A DNA stretch of 64,000 nucleotides from Apostichopus japonicus (taxonomy: Eukaryota > Echinodermata > Holothuroidea > Aspidochirotida > Stichopodidae). The notes under the pieces are model-generated. The model worked only from the letters and a program-made list of their open reading frames with translations. It was not told the DNA's origin and did no database searches. The stretch lies in contig NC_092564.1 in the NCBI RefSeq assembly GCF_037975245.1, positions 22,843,984-22,907,983 on the forward strand, given 5' to 3'. The position numbers and the translations under genes were made by a program. Of this stretch, positions 1 to 14,061 are shown piece after piece (the first letter of the stretch is position 1; each line of letters begins with the position of its first letter).

Positions 1-2448
1 CTCACTGGTGGTATACATTTTTTGTAATTGCTTTTTTTTTATCACGGCAGTTAATTAGCTTTGCTTACAGAACAGTCAAAAGGCAAAGATAGCAATGCCC
101 GCATCTCGAAACTATGTAATACATTATCAGAGACGTGTGTTAATGTATTATTGACCTTTTATCTTTTTGTTATGTAATCGCCCAAGACCAAAAAAAGTGA
201 CACTGTATGTTAAGGTGCACCACTTTATTTAATGAGTAAGTGGAAAGATTATTATGTTCACATGTTATCGATCATTCGGCGTAAGTTAGGCCTTATTATC
301 ACAGTTATTTACACGTGCACGTTAGTTATGAGCGTTGGAAAATAATTTCATTCATACTGATTATTAAATGTAATTTCAACTGTTTAGTATAAAATGAAGC
401 TTTGATGGCTTTGCCATGACATTCAGCAAATACTTGTTGACTCATTTAAAGTACCTTAGAGGGTAAGAATCTACGAATTTGGGGTTCATTGTAGGTAATT
501 CTTTGCAGCGTATAACATCAAATTTCCACCTGTGCTAAGGGACGTCACCTCGCCAATTCTATACTTCACTAATGAATATTCATAAGCCTCTTTGTATCGG
601 ATTTATTGCACAGTGTTTATTATTTGTAACTTGCTTAATTGGTATATTTACTCGATTCGTTGTAAAATTCACGATTTAAGTGTTGAACATGTTGCTATGC
701 AATACATTTTGCATTCAGCTATTATTCACGGTAGTGGCATATCTTAACTGAAGTAGCAGAGAAGCTTAGAAAGGCAACGAAGGTCAGCTACGTAGCCAAT
801 TTGTGCCAATCTATTTTTCGATATATCGTACTGGTAAAAGTGACGTAATTACTGTTATCATATCAAGATGTTTTCAATCATTTCTTCTGTAAATACATAC
901 CTGAATTCTGACTTGGTCAAATAGTTGTGATAGAAAATATTACTTTCAATGTTCATGTAGTTGAGCTTGATGACGTCATCGCTTTAATTGTAATTGTCTC
1001 TAGTCTGTGATCTGATTAAGCGATACGGCAGTTTGAGATGTACACTCTAGGTTAAGAACAACTTGCTGTAAAGTAATTATTCCATTCCTTCGCTGATCCC
1101 ATAGGCAGATGATGTGCTAATAGTGTGTAATATGCACTATGTGCCGGGTTTATGTACTTTGTTTTCTTCCCTTTCTATTGTTAGTTTTTACGTTGATGTA
1201 TTCTGGGATATCATCAGTATATACGAATCTTGTCACCATTTCTGAGTCCATAACGACTACAACGTGTACAATCACAAGAGATGGTAGAAGTAAAGCTTTC
1301 TCTACCTGTCTGGCTTTGTGGTTTTTAATTATCTGACTCACCTCTTTTCAATGTTGTCATACAACACAAAGGATGATCTTATTCACCTGATTATATTAAG
1401 TGACAACCAGAAAGAAATGAGACTTGGTGTGTCTTTGCCACATTTTATTTAAAGAATATCTAATGTAAACTGTGTATGCAGCGTTTTATGATGCAGCATG
1501 TTACTTTAAAGGTTTGCTACGCTAATTGCTGTTATGCACGTCTTAAATGGTTATGTATTATTATGCTAATATTTTAACGTAGAGCACAATCAGTGCAGTT
1601 CTAAGTTACGGTCGAGTAACCTTACCGAATGTTATATAAATTAGTTTGCAAGGAGTGGCTCGGTCTCTTCTCCCAGTGGCACCAACCTGTACGTCACGCC
1701 ACGTCGAAACAACCATGTCTGCCTAGCACTAACAAAAACCCACCTTCGTTCCGGCCTTTCTTCACCATGCCAACCAATCTGTATGTGACTCTATCTTAAC
1801 TCTCTTTTGGATACCACCATGTTCGTGTTTTCTTCTGGAACTATTATTTACCTTATATGGTCCTGTTCTCTTCCGGAACTGTTATTTACTTAAAGCGCCT
1901 TCCTGAAGCTTCCAGACACACCCGCCCTGTTACTTGAGCGAACACCGACTTCCCTGGGATGTGACACCCCGACGAAGAGCCCAGCGGTAGCCGAGGTACC
2001 TTGCGCGTTAGGTTAACTTTAAGTTTACTGGTATGTAATGAATTTATGCTAAGTTATATGTTAAGTTATATGTTTCTTACCAAGAGACACGGATTAGATT
2101 CATTTTAAAGACAATACCTCTCTAATCTACTTTATTGTGTTCGTTCCCCAAACCATAATATCTGGACTTCGTAACATAACTTAAATAAGGTGGATCTAAA
2201 TACCAATTATGAAGTTTATTAAGGCTTTAGTTCCTGATTTACTGTGATTACAAGTTTTATAGCATTGAATTGCTATCGACCATTTTGACCGCTGAAATCA
2301 CTAGCGTATTTATACCGAAAAAGGTGTACCCACTTTAAGTGTGAAGTTAAGTATAGCTCTAGTGTTTGAATTACCATAATAAAAATCTTTCAGAGATCAG
2401 ACCTTCAGTTCTGTTGACCCAAAATGACCAACATGCTGCTGAACTTAC
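1..2448. other. Noncoding stretch, no recognisable gene
   Basis: This is AT-rich sequence with only short chance reading frames. About 1650-2020 is GC-richer and CT-biased (ends near cccgacgaagagcccagc) and may be a mobile-element remnant, but I see no coding match or paired ends. It would be intron 1 of the minus-strand gene whose leader exon is at 2449-2518. Confidence 0.4.
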
Positions 2449-2518
2449 CAGAAGCAGCAATGACAAGCAAGGTGAGCAGAAATCCATACTCCTTCCAAAT
2501 AGTTGGAAAAGCCATGAA
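2449..2518 (-). CDS. Signal-peptide exon of a second, minus-strand gene
   Basis: On the minus strand a T-rich acceptor (TTTTTTTAG) precedes TTC and a start codon at 2515-2513. The exon then encodes MAFPTIWKEYG and a hydrophobic core FLLTLLVIAAS, ending at a strong donor (TCTG/gtaagt) in phase 1. This is the usual layout of a secretory leader exon, which in animals commonly ends in phase 1 before phase 1-1 domain exons. The rest of the gene would lie at lower coordinates, mostly outside the window, and I could not find its next exon in 1-2448. Confidence 0.55.
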
Positions 2519-3864
2519 CTAAAAAAAGAATGAAAGTGATATGGTCATTTATATGTAATATAATAGGACCCAGCACACCAAACTAAACATATCCATTTCA
2601 AAGTTACACGATTGATATTTTATCAATGAGGCAAGATCCTCTTTTGTTGACCGTACCATTAATACAAAGATAAATGAAGTTGATAAGTGTTCTTTAATAT
2701 GTCCAAATTACTTAAAGCGTTGGGTTAATAAGTTTCTTTTATCATGCTGCAAGGATGTCTTTCGTTTCTCACATATTCTTATATTTAATACTCGATGACG
2801 TTCAGTTCAGCTGACACCAGAAAAGGGGACTAATAGCAGTTATTTGTAACATATGGCACTGAATGTCATGATTACATCAAGAACATGGGAATATAAAGAG
2901 CATGACAAAATGTATGCACTACCATAATTATGACTGATCTTGTCTTGGAGATCCAAGAAAGTCCAGTTCCTGGTACGTTAGATGTCCCTAAATCAATCTT
3001 GATTTCCTTGTTGAAAATGTTTCCCTATTAAAATGTCACATTGCATTTGTAATAACACCTCATAAGGCAGACTGTTACTCAGATTGCAGGAACAGAGATA
3101 CTAACAAACATCCTTTAAAGGTCAAGGGTTATGATTATCTTTGATTTGCTCTGTGGTGTAGTTCTATCCATCAATTCCTGCATATTGCTGAAATATTTCA
3201 TCAAAGTGCACCAGAACACTAAATTGGTTGTTCCTTCCCCAGTGCACAAAGTTTAGCAAGTTTCATTCAAGCTGTATAAATTAAAACTGGGCTCACTTTT
3301 TTAACAATGTGACTTACAAACCCAGCAATTAAAGTGTCCATCAGACTCAGTGCACCATCCTGTACAAATTCCCATACATAGCCTAACAGTAACACTAGCA
3401 GTTAATTTATGTAAAATGATTTCTGCCACTTTTGATCTTGACGTTAATACCTACTTCTGCAATATCAATGGAATACCAGCAGCTTAACAAACTAGCCTAA
3501 CACATAGACCTAGGTTAGTCCTTTCCTAGACTATATATATTATATGGTTGAGCGTACTAGCACCCTATCTTAGTTATGATGGCATACTCCATAGACCTAT
3601 ATAGTCTAGGCTATATCAATCCGCCTGAGTGTTCTCCCGCATGTAAAGCATCAAGAAAACATCTTTTTGGAATTATTATGAATCAAATCTGTTTTTTGGT
3701 GGGGGGGGGGGGGGGGAGGTTGGATGTTAGGGTACACACGTGGAAGCTAAGTGTGGTGAAAAATATCGGTCAATCGAGGCAATTTTAAACCACATTAGGC
3801 TTCTCTGTTTACTACCGAGTAAAGATGTTTGTATACAAGTGACAAAACGTCAGCCTCTTACACA

Positions 3865-4257
3865 TAGGCGTAGGAGCCTCATTTTATTTGGGGGGCTGTA
3901 ACGACTTGCCCGAAAAATATAACCACAATTTTTCAACACCTTAATGTGCACATAATATATGCATTCATCGGTTATTACATCACATGCCAATAACATACAA
4001 ACATTTTCCGTGTTATTATCCTTCCATATTCGTTATATTTATTGGGGAAGTCGTTACAATAATAACGATAATAATAATATCAGTTAACCATTGAAAATCA
4101 CATTGCAAATTATTCTTCTTTCAGTAGGTGGCCGAAAAATTCTCAGCATATAGCCCGAAGTGCCCGAAAAATTCTTAGCATATTGCCCGAATTTTCACCA
4201 ACAATTTTGGTGGGGGGGGGGGGCTGCAGTACCCCAGCCCCCGCCTCCCACGCCTAT
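3865..4257. mobile_element. Small TIR element (MITE-like)
   Basis: The left end reads cataggcgtaggagcc and the right end, on the opposite strand, reads cataggcgtgggaggc. G-rich tracts follow both ends. The interior contains two partly repeated segments with gcccgaaaaattctyagcata. No coding sequence is present and a target duplication is not clear. Confidence 0.5.
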
Positions 4258-6404
4258 GCAGTCTTACAGTGCCAAAGCTTGTTGCCTCATGATGTGAGAA
4301 AATTGATGGTGCCATGAATGGACAACTTGTCAGCTATCCAGTGATGGGTAGGGCTGTGCTGTGAGAATTTCTACAACTACCTACATACAACATTACTGTG
4401 ACGATTTGTTTGTAAGTAAATGGGGCAATTATATGAAGTATGTTACCTTATGGGCCTATCATAGGTATTGAAAAACATGTTAGGCCTATCGAGTAGCCTA
4501 GCCTAGGATAGCCCCTATATCAATTATGTTCATGCCATTCTTGCAAGTTTAGTTCTTCCGACTTCGGACTACCTAGCCAAATTGTCCCATATATAAAATA
4601 CATATTTTTGTGTGTAATAATGAAATGTTTCGAAAGCTCTTTTCGTTCCCAAGATATACACATTTGATTTTTTTTAATAAATCTTGGGAAGATTAAATAT
4701 GTGCAAACTATGCCGTTGCTCTCATCACTATTTTTTTTTTTTTTTTTAAGCCCCTAAGTACAATACCACATATATCATTGAACAATGTTCTTTTCAATAA
4801 AGTTCAAAAATAAAATAATTCCAGATGTCGCCTAAGGCCACATACCTGTGTTCAGTGTCCTTGAAACGAAGGTTTTAAAACCAACGGAATAATGTAACAG
4901 TAATTTAGGCAGTCACTCCCATTACATCATCATAAATACATCTAGAAATGCGAAAAAAAAGGCTGTAAACTAGCAATCTTTGATGGATTTTGATGGGAGT
5001 TGCAGCTATTTCCATGATTCCTAATGTCTATTATAATGATTAAAACAAAACACTTCCTAGGAAATTGTGCTGAGATGCACATTTCAGGTCGTTGTCAAAG
5101 AAAAATAAACCCCTTACATTTACGTCCTGCTTTCTTTCTCTAAACAATAGACGCAAAGTTCGAAGTTTTCATATGGCTTTTCTGTGGCCAACTCTCCGCC
5201 AGTTCTAAGCAATACTACAATACTGCAGCAGCCTAGCCTATATTCGTTTCACCATGCATGGTATATAGAAAAATCCCTATGCGGTAGCATTCGTTTATGT
5301 ACTTCCGTGGGTATTGTTTTCAAGCTAAACTTTGTGCCAAAAATATTAGTACAGGCATGCGTAATACGATGTTTTGCCGAAGACACGCTACTTTATGATA
5401 ACTGACTTCAAGTGGCGTATCAAGAAAAGTTCCAAAAAGCAGAAGGAGAACATCTTTTTTGACCTGTTATCAATCAGGATCTGTTGTCTGTGGTTCGCAT
5501 GTTGAAGAACATGAATGGAAGAACCTGTGGTGACAAAAATTGGGTCAAATGAGGCAATATGAGACCCATTTAGGCCTCCCAGGAGCAGCATACGAAAATT
5601 GTTTACTACTGATGAAGAGGTGACGAAAACTTCAGGCTCTGATAGTAACAAATTTTCGCGTTAATGATACAGAAAATTGGCCAACTTGTCAGCTATCCAA
5701 TGATGGGTAGCGTTTAGCTAGTGAAAACTTTTATCTAGGACATGGAGACCACAGTATTTTTGTTATTTAGTGTGTAAGTCAATGGGGCTTTTAATGGGCG
5801 TATGCTTCCCTCGTTCGTCATGGGGGGGGGGGGGGGGGAATGACGCGAGCCGTATGCGGCTGTGAATGTGTCTCTGGGCTAATTTTTATGGGACGCGAAA
5901 AGGTTACAATTAAATACGTGAATATCACTACAATTTAATAAACACATCTTGCATAGAAGTAGGGTCATTTTAAACTATAGAAATAGTAGTCACAATTCGG
6001 TCGATCCCTTAATAAAATTAACAACATGAACACGTGGATAATACGATGCAAATTAAATTCAAGGCGCTATATCAAAATGCAATATGAAAGCGATGTAGTA
6101 TTGCGAGTTGCAACATCTTTTTTAGTAACCGCTATCATTGGAGCAACGTTTTGAAGTAACAACCGATTATTAATTGCGTGAATACTGAATGGTGGCAATA
6201 CATGGATGTAACAGCAGTCATTACCAACAACCGAAGTACAACAAATGAAGGTCCTATAGGGTAAAATTTAATTAGCTAATTCTTCAACTTGAGGGGTAAT
6301 CCTCAGTTAAAAGGAAAACCATATAAACAATTATTCGTATAGAGGAATTCACCTATCATCACAGCTAGTCTTAACTGCAAGGATATATCCTATAGAAATA
6401 CTAT

Positions 6405-6549
<145 letters not shown>

Positions 6550-6590
6550 ATCATATTCATGATCATGGTCATGATCATCGTCATCATGAG

Positions 6591-6642
6591 GGATGGATGG
6601 ATGGATGGATGGATGGATGGATGGATGGATGGATGGATGGAG
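6591..6642. repeat. (GGAT)n tetranucleotide microsatellite
   Basis: About 12 perfect GGAT units start 40 bases after the GAT tract, making a compound microsatellite. Confidence 0.96.
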
Positions 6643-7331
6643 AGTACAAATTAATCTAAATAAATATATGCTTGTAATCTTAACCCGTTTACTAATGACT
6701 CGACCGATCTTTTCACGACTGATATCACCCCCCACCCGCAAAGAAGTATTTACCTAGGAATCACCTAGACAATAAACTGAATTTTAAGAAACAAATGTAT
6801 TATTAAAGGTAAAGCTTGGACGATCCTTAGCCCACTTAAAAGCCTAGTAAGTAATTAAAAGTGTCCACTTGAAAATTAAACCTATCATTACCCATGGCAG
6901 TATATGCCTCCTAAGTTCTAATAAATCTCAATTTTCCCAATTAAACATTATTAATAATAAATCCCTCACAACCTGCCTTAGCATCATAGCTATATCGCCA
7001 CTAGTAGTGTGCTGCTTGTCTTCCTCTTCATTCGTTCTACAATTTGCTATTGTCTGTATTACCTAATAGTTCTAATTAAACTGCAGGAGCCGTGTCTTGC
7101 ACGGTTCTCACAGAAATTTCGTCCTGACGACCATGCATGATTTACAAACACTAGGTCTCGACGGTTAGGTGGAGTCGGTTATGGTAGCGTGTGGCCGTTT
7201 CAGTTAGAAGTTATCCTCTTCATCTCAGAACATAATTTTCATACCTTTCTCGATCAATCAAACAAATCAACCCATGCTGCAATGGTTGATGGTTAAATTG
7301 TTGATTAATATGCAGGTTATATGTATATATT

Positions 7332-7525
7332 AGATCCTCCTGCAAGCAGGAACTCGCGAAGAAGCCTCATTGGCTTATCAAAGCCGCAAGCTGACCGAAG
7401 TCAGTCTCTTACATTCATATTTAACGTCCATGATTATGAATTGTTTATTGTCACCAATTCTGTAACTGGACGACATACATTAATCTGGGAGTGACTCGAA
7501 CCGGGGACCTTATGATTGATGCAGG
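7332..7525 (-). mobile_element. tRNA-derived SINE, copy 1
   Basis: On the minus strand a tRNA-like B box (GGTTCGAGTC, 7502-7493) is followed by a body shared with copies at 40.03 and 43.46 kb, ending in the gcttcttcgcgagttcctgc type tail. The A-box part is not recognisable at the 7.53-kb end. Confidence 0.75.
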
Positions 7526-10500
7526 TGATTATAACTAATTTAATGTGAATAAGTTTCAAAGTTCTCACAACCCCCCCCCCCCCCAGCACACCTTCCCAAT
7601 ATTATTATCCATTATAACATACTAAACGGAATGTTACATCACTTGAGAAATGAAACGGTTCCTGTGTAGCATATATAAATTGCTTTAATGTTAAAAGTGA
7701 CAACATGCATGTGTAACACCTATAAAACATTTTTATGCAGATATGGAAAAGTGAAAACAATGTTACTTTTAAAAAGAAGCAAGTCCAATCTTCATATTAG
7801 TTAAGCAAACAGTGATATATGCGGTGAACAGTTCATTCAACTACCAATCAACATCTTCCACCGCTCTTGATGTTTTCAAGGTCAATAAACGTAAGTAGTG
7901 TTAATAAACACATATTTTACTCGATATTGTCCTCGCGAGACTTGCTAAAGTTTGCGTAAAAAACCAAGATATTTCAACAGGAATAGGATTTTCCTAGCAT
8001 TGGGGAGGGGGGGGGGGTTGGAGGGAGGGGTAGGAGAGTATTTCATCACGGTTGTCTATGTCATATCTATGTCAAATACGACAACGATGCATGCTCAGTT
8101 GCTTCTCCTTTAAATTTTATTACGAAGAATTGAAATAAATAGCTTTCTCATAAATAAAGATCATACAAAAAATAGCTTATTTTTTCTCATCCTTTCAATT
8201 GTCATTGTCTCTCTTTTCTAGCTTATATCTATACAAATTACAGTTAAAATGAAACTATCATGCAGTGTACTTCATACGCTCGACACGCTCGATTACTTTC
8301 GTAGCATCATATTTGCTCGCAGCCCATGCATACAATCACTTCGAAATCAAAACACAGAAATCTCGATTAAATATGCACACAAATATTATTATCTCACTGT
8401 CACGTATTGTTTGATATATACAATGATACTAACCTCTTTGTTAAGAATTCTCTTTTGTCAAGTGAATGAAATAGAACAACAACACAGGGCGCCAAGACAA
8501 AGGATTCACTCCTGGGGCTGGATTTCACCCTGTCGTATCCATGGTCTTCTTTATCTCTAAATTTTCCTGGAGATGTTAACAGATTTCTTAAACAAAGTAA
8601 ACAAGGAAATAAATATTCCTACGTGTCAGCCAAGGATGTAGGTCTCAACAGGAAACAATGATGTTTTTGTAATTGTGTTTGCATTGGGAAAAAAACAAAA
8701 ATTTCTTAACTGAGGTAAAGTTTGGTTTACCTACGTTGTCATGTTTTTCTATTTCCTCGGGGAAGTTACACAACTTAGCTATTTGACGATACTATAGGAA
8801 AGATTAAATGCGGCTGTAGGGAACAGTTTCACCCTGCATCATAAAGCGATTATGGGTTTAATGCAGTAAAATGGGGTCTAAAATATAAAGATGTGATAGA
8901 AAGATGGACAGACTTATATTGCAGACAACGAGCTTGTTTTAATGACGTTGCCTTTATTGATTAGTTCTGCTCTGTAGTGATTTGAAGTGGGTCAATTGTA
9001 TACCTGGTGTTAATAATTCATATATATGTTTATATTGACCCTTGCTGATAAAGTCAAAGTGGTAAGCACATAGTCCTGCAGTAAAGCATATCTGTTGAAG
9101 CCAACTTGCAAACACTGATGCTTTGCTTTGCTTATTATGTATTCACTAACCTATAACATGCAATAGTGCCATTACATGACCGTTTTTCATGTCATTATAC
9201 ACCATTACTACATTATCATCGCAGAAACGCTATGAAAATGGCCTCCATTTCTAAATTTGTGGCAACTACCCGAAAATGATGAAACATAAAATAAACTTAG
9301 AAGTTCAGCCCGATTCGGGTATGCAAATTAGGCTAGGTTTGGCATGTAGTTCAACCAATACTTTGTGTTAGGAATATGCTATAAATGGTGATGTTTGTTT
9401 TGATCAAGAACATCAACAGGATTTTAACAAGTCTTGCTTTAACGAATACTAGGCATACGTTCCACAAGCCGCTGGATGCTGTCTAAACTCAGGCACAGGT
9501 ATGCATACACCTAGGAATATGAATTTATGAAAACGGAGTTTTAGCTCGGGTGTTTAGCTCGCTAAATAAGGATGCTTAGCTTGTATTACAACATGAAACT
9601 CGGAATTATTTCCGATTAACGTACACAGTATTGTTTGGCACTCGACTCAAACAGTCCGTCTATGGCAAGCCTGATGTGCAATAATTCGAAAAACTCAGTT
9701 TGTCGTCGTTTTCGTTCGGAAGACTCGGTTCTTCGACTGATACACTGTGTTTTTCTCGCAAAACAGATTTTTCGGGCAACTGTATTTGCGACTAATGTGC
9801 AATAATTGTCGAGCTAGAAACAAGGTTTTTCGATAAACTCAGTTTTATATAGAAGAAATATGTAGCTAGTTGGATTTTAAAAGAAAATGCAATAAAAACG
9901 AATGTCGTGGGTTATATGTTATATTATCACTGTGCATAACTACAACATATATATAATAACTTTGAGCGTATTCGCTGACAATCTCAAAGTTATTATATTT
10001 ACAAAACAAAATCAAGTGTTCGTCACTGTATAATTCACAACCTCTGTGCTTTCTTATAACGCAGTTGTAGATATAAAACTGATAATCAACAGAGGGCATA
10101 TATTCACAAGTACACAGATGAAATGAACTTTCCGGCGTTAACATGTTTTGGCAAACTGTAGCCATATATTTAAGAAAAAATATATATTTTCTAAAAATAC
10201 GTTAGAATAAAGAAAATCAGAGCAGTATGTAAGCTTGAAATGGTTTATTTCAATAGTCTATGTCAGATGCTTGATACAGTAATTTTGAGTAGCTATATTT
10301 TAGGGGACCATAAAATAGAAGTATTCGTTTATCGGTCACATTGTAATTGAAAACGTCGGGAATTTAGTGCTGAATAGACGTTTCACTACAATCTATATGG
10401 TACATTGATATTTCATCTTTTCAGTATGAAAATAACCAAAGGGATATTATAGTAGTTGAGTCCACCCATATGCAGAAAGTCACAAGATACGATTCCCCAA

Positions 10501-10533
10501 GGATCTTATTTGATATGAAATAGGCGATATTTC

Positions 10534-10668
10534 ATGTGTAGAAGTACCACATTGAGTACAGGAAGCCTATTGTTTTTGGTGGAGGTCAAAGGTCATTTGG
10601 GGTCACCAGGGTTCAAATTGTGTAAACCTTGTAAACACGATATCTCAAGAAGAGATGGGCAAGCCAAC
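10534..10668 (+). repeat. First unit of a ~140-bp tandem array, split by a LINE
   Basis: The unit begins tgtgtagaagtaccacattg and contains ggtcatttggggtcaccagg and cgatatctcaag. The same unit recurs at 11904-12290. The LINE at 10669-11890 separates this copy from the others. Confidence 0.75.
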
Positions 10669-11890
10669 TTCAACCTACAGCACTATTCCACTGAGACTGC
10701 CTTGCTCAAGATTCATTCAGAAATCATGCAGTCTATTGATAAACAAAATGTTGTGCTTATGGTACTTCTAGACCTCAGTTCCGCCTTTGATACGGTAGAT
10801 CATTCTGTTTTGGTGAACACTTTGGAACATGACTTTGGTATTAAGAACAATGCTTTCAACTGGTTCATCAATAACTTGGGACCAGGTCACAATTTGTCTC
10901 GCTAGATGGTGTATATTGCGAGGAAATCCCTGTCGAGAATAGAGTTCCACAAGGCTCGTGTCTAGGGCCGCTGTGTTTCACGCTGTACACTGCATCTCTA
11001 TTTAATGTCATTTCTACACATCTGGACACAGGTTTTGCTTATGCTGATGATACTCAGTTGATTCACAGCTTCAAACCGCAGCATAACACCACAGAAATCG
11101 ATGCTTTCAATCTTATGAAAAATTGTATCTCTGATATAAGGGATTGGATGGCTACTCATAAATTGAAGCAGAACGACAGTAAAACTGAATTCATTATTCT
11201 CGGCACTCCAGTCCAGCTCACAAAGGTAGTCAATAAATCTATCAGGGTTGGTGGTGCTCCATTGCCTCTTGTGTTCAAGTCCGCAACCTCGGGTTATTTT
11301 CGACAAACACATGAAAATGGATAAACATATCAGTAAAGTTTGCAAGACTGGTTTCTATTATATTTTTAATTTAAAAAGATTCGGAAACATATGTCTTCTA
11401 GAACTATGAGCACATTGGTTCATTCATTCATTCACGGCTATTTGGATTAGTGCAATACTTTGCTCCATGGTATTCCAGGGTATCTGATTTAGAGACTGCA
11501 ACGTCTGCAGAACAGAGCAGCCAGGCTTGTTGTAGACTGCTATGACTTCAACACACCATCGTTGAGTATCCTCCATTCTTTGCACTGGTTGCCTGTTGAA
11601 TTCAGAATTAAGTTCTAAGTACTGCTCCTGGTGTATAAGTGCATTCATGGAATGGCACCCGCCTATTTGTCGGACGATCTCTCGTTATACCTTGCGTTCT
11701 AGCAATACACTCTCTCACTGTTTCCAGAACTAAACTGAAAACCTATGGCGACCGTGCCTTTCCATCAGCCGGGTCCAAGCTCTGGAATGGTCTGCCCATA
11801 TCTGCGCGGAGTTCTTCCACTCTCAGTAAGTTCAAAACTTGCTTGAAGACTCATTTTTTCAAGTTGGCTTTCTATTAGGGTTGTACAGCG
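10669..11890 (+). pseudogene. 5'-truncated, decayed non-LTR retrotransposon (CR1/L2-like reverse transcriptase)
   Basis: Plus-strand reading frames with frameshifts carry reverse-transcriptase signatures in order: HYSTETALLKIHSE, VLLDLSSAFDTVDH, VPQGSCLGPL, the catalytic YADDTQ (YADD codons at 11040-11051), KTEFIILGT, and a C-terminal TYGDRAFPSAGSKLWNGLP followed by FKTCLKTHFF. The order and spacing match chicken-repeat-like LINEs. The 5' half (endonuclease) is absent, as is usual for truncated copies, and several stops make it inactive. Confidence 0.85.
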
Positions 11891-11898
11891 CTATTGAG

Positions 11899-12290
11899 TA
11901 TATACTTAGTGTATAGAAGTACCACATTCAGTACAAGAAGTGTATTTGTTTTTTGTGCAGGACAAAGGTCATTTGAGGTCACCAGGGTCAAATTGTGAAA
12001 ACCTTGTAAACACAATATCTCAAGTTGGGAAGCATGGGCAGACTTCATATTTAGTGTGTAGAAGTACCATATTGAGTACAAAGAGTCTCTTGTTTGTGGT
12101 GGAGGGCAAAAGTCATTTGGGGTCACCAGGGGTAAAATTGTTAAAACCCTTGTTATTAGGCTACGATATCTCAATACTGGAAGCTTGGGCCCACCTCTAA
12201 TAGCCTATTGTTTTTGGTCAAAGATCATTTGTAGTCATCAGAGGTCAAATCGTGAAACCCTTATAAACATGGACACTTTCACTATACATT
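11899..12290 (+). repeat. Remaining units of the ~140-bp tandem array
   Basis: Two to three diverged copies of a unit begin with gtgtagaagtaccayattga at about 11904 and 12056, with a further partial unit to about 12290. Each has the ggtcatttggggtcaccagg and cttgtaaacacratatctca blocks. The downstream copies decay progressively. Confidence 0.75.
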
Positions 12291-13830
12291 GTGGTAGCTT
12301 CATGAAGAAAACTGCTCATGTTACATCACCGAAACCACAATGCATTTTGCATTTTGGTTCATATTGTTTCAGCTATTCATTGCAACGTGATCGTATGAGA
12401 GTGTTATCTTCCACACTTAAATGTTGCAGTGAGCTTTGATTCCTACGCATAGTTAGTACACTGACGTCCGTCATAATGTTCTCACTGAAGTGCCACGGTA
12501 AGTTGCACTCCACATTTACTTTTCATTCAAACGTCTTGCCACTGCTGAAGTTTTTTCTTCTAAAAATAGGTAGCAACTCATACATAGCAGTGCCTAACGA
12601 AGAGTTAAAGCCTGGTTATGTTAACAGCCTTAAAACGCCTTAATCAGTCTCTATTCTGTGACATTTTGATACACATGTTGATGCAAATATATACATTGTC
12701 TACAAGAGATATACATGAATCGCTATACATCTCTGGTAAAAGTGATCGACTTTCGGTCACTCAAAGTGATGCAATGTCGTCGTAGGCTAAATCATTTTAA
12801 AGATTTGTTGTTGTAATGAAACAGGAACGTTAATAAGGATAGCAGGAAGTAAACAAAGCAAAACAATTTATAGCAGCCTTTTTGAAAGCGATATATACCG
12901 TGCGTTACCATAGGGGCTATTGCAACACCCTACCCCTACCCCCCTACCCCCCACCTCCACCCCCACTAAGAGATGATTCTTCAAATGAAAACTTGACACA
13001 AACACCATCTGGTAAGGTTCCATACCACAATTTTGCAAGTAGTTTTCAAACGCATAAGACAGTTCCGGATTAGAACTAGTGGCGCATGTGGTTGGTCTGG
13101 TAAATTCTCCTGCTGTCGGAAACATAAAGTCTGGTGCGGGCTATTGGTGCATCCTGGCTGGTAGATTCATGTTTGGCAAATATGTCAGGACGATTAAAGA
13201 CTTTGTTGGGTAAAACTTTCAGCCTCAGCAACTCCCCACCCCCCCCCCCCCCTCCTCCCGCTTACTAGTTATAATCTTTGCAATAGATACTTTAAATGTT
13301 ATGCCCGTTTTAATAGCTTCGATGATTACATTGTTGATTATTAAAATTGTTCTTAAAATTTGAAATATTTGATATTCTATGTAAATAACAGAAAATGTGT
13401 CTCCGTGAAGTGACTGCTTATGTGAAACTATAGAATACTTTGTGTATAAATAATTATTTAAGTTTAAATGAAGTTTCCTATCATTTGTTCATATCATTAT
13501 TATGATATTATTGAAGAATGCTAATATTAATCACTTGTAATTGTACAATTGATTACAAAGCATCACTTCACAATTCAAGGAGACTTAGAGCTTCTCCCTG
13601 TTGGGAATGCAACAGTAGTTAAAATTTGTTACATTATTCTGCTTTGCTTGGAGTGTTTGAAATCCGCAACAGGTAGTTATTCCATCTCGAATAGGAAGAT
13701 GTTTGCTGCTCAACTTGCCATACCAGTTGCTGAAGAGTTTCACCACACAGTTTTGATTCACTTGCATGCTGAGGTTGATCAATAAACATTTTACTTTTAT
13801 CTAGATTCGTTAACATGAATTATTACAATC
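12291..13830. other. Intergenic stretch before the receptor 3' end
   Basis: I see no gene here. C-rich runs occur at 12940-12965 and 13236-13260. The receptor 3' UTR must enter this stretch from the right, but no strong minus-strand polyadenylation signal marks its end. Short frames at 12868-13125 and 13549-13785 lack family features. Confidence 0.4.
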
Positions 13831-14061
13831 ATGTCACTGTTTCTTTTCCACAACACTGGTTGCCTTGACAACAGTAGCATCATCAGTCTCCTTGGTTACA
13901 TTTACTGCTTTTCCACAAGCAGATATCGGTCTAAATGGTGCGGCTTGCACGAAAACGGTCATATTGAAATCAACCAATTCATAATCAGAACCTTCATTAT
14001 TTGTTTTGTCCTCTTTGTGGTCGTCAACCGCGATCGTGGTTTGATAGAGAGGTTCCTGGTC

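Noticed and set aside
8249-8560. 103-codon plus-strand frame
   Set aside because: No domain, signal peptide or repeats, and AT-rich composition like its surroundings; probably chance.
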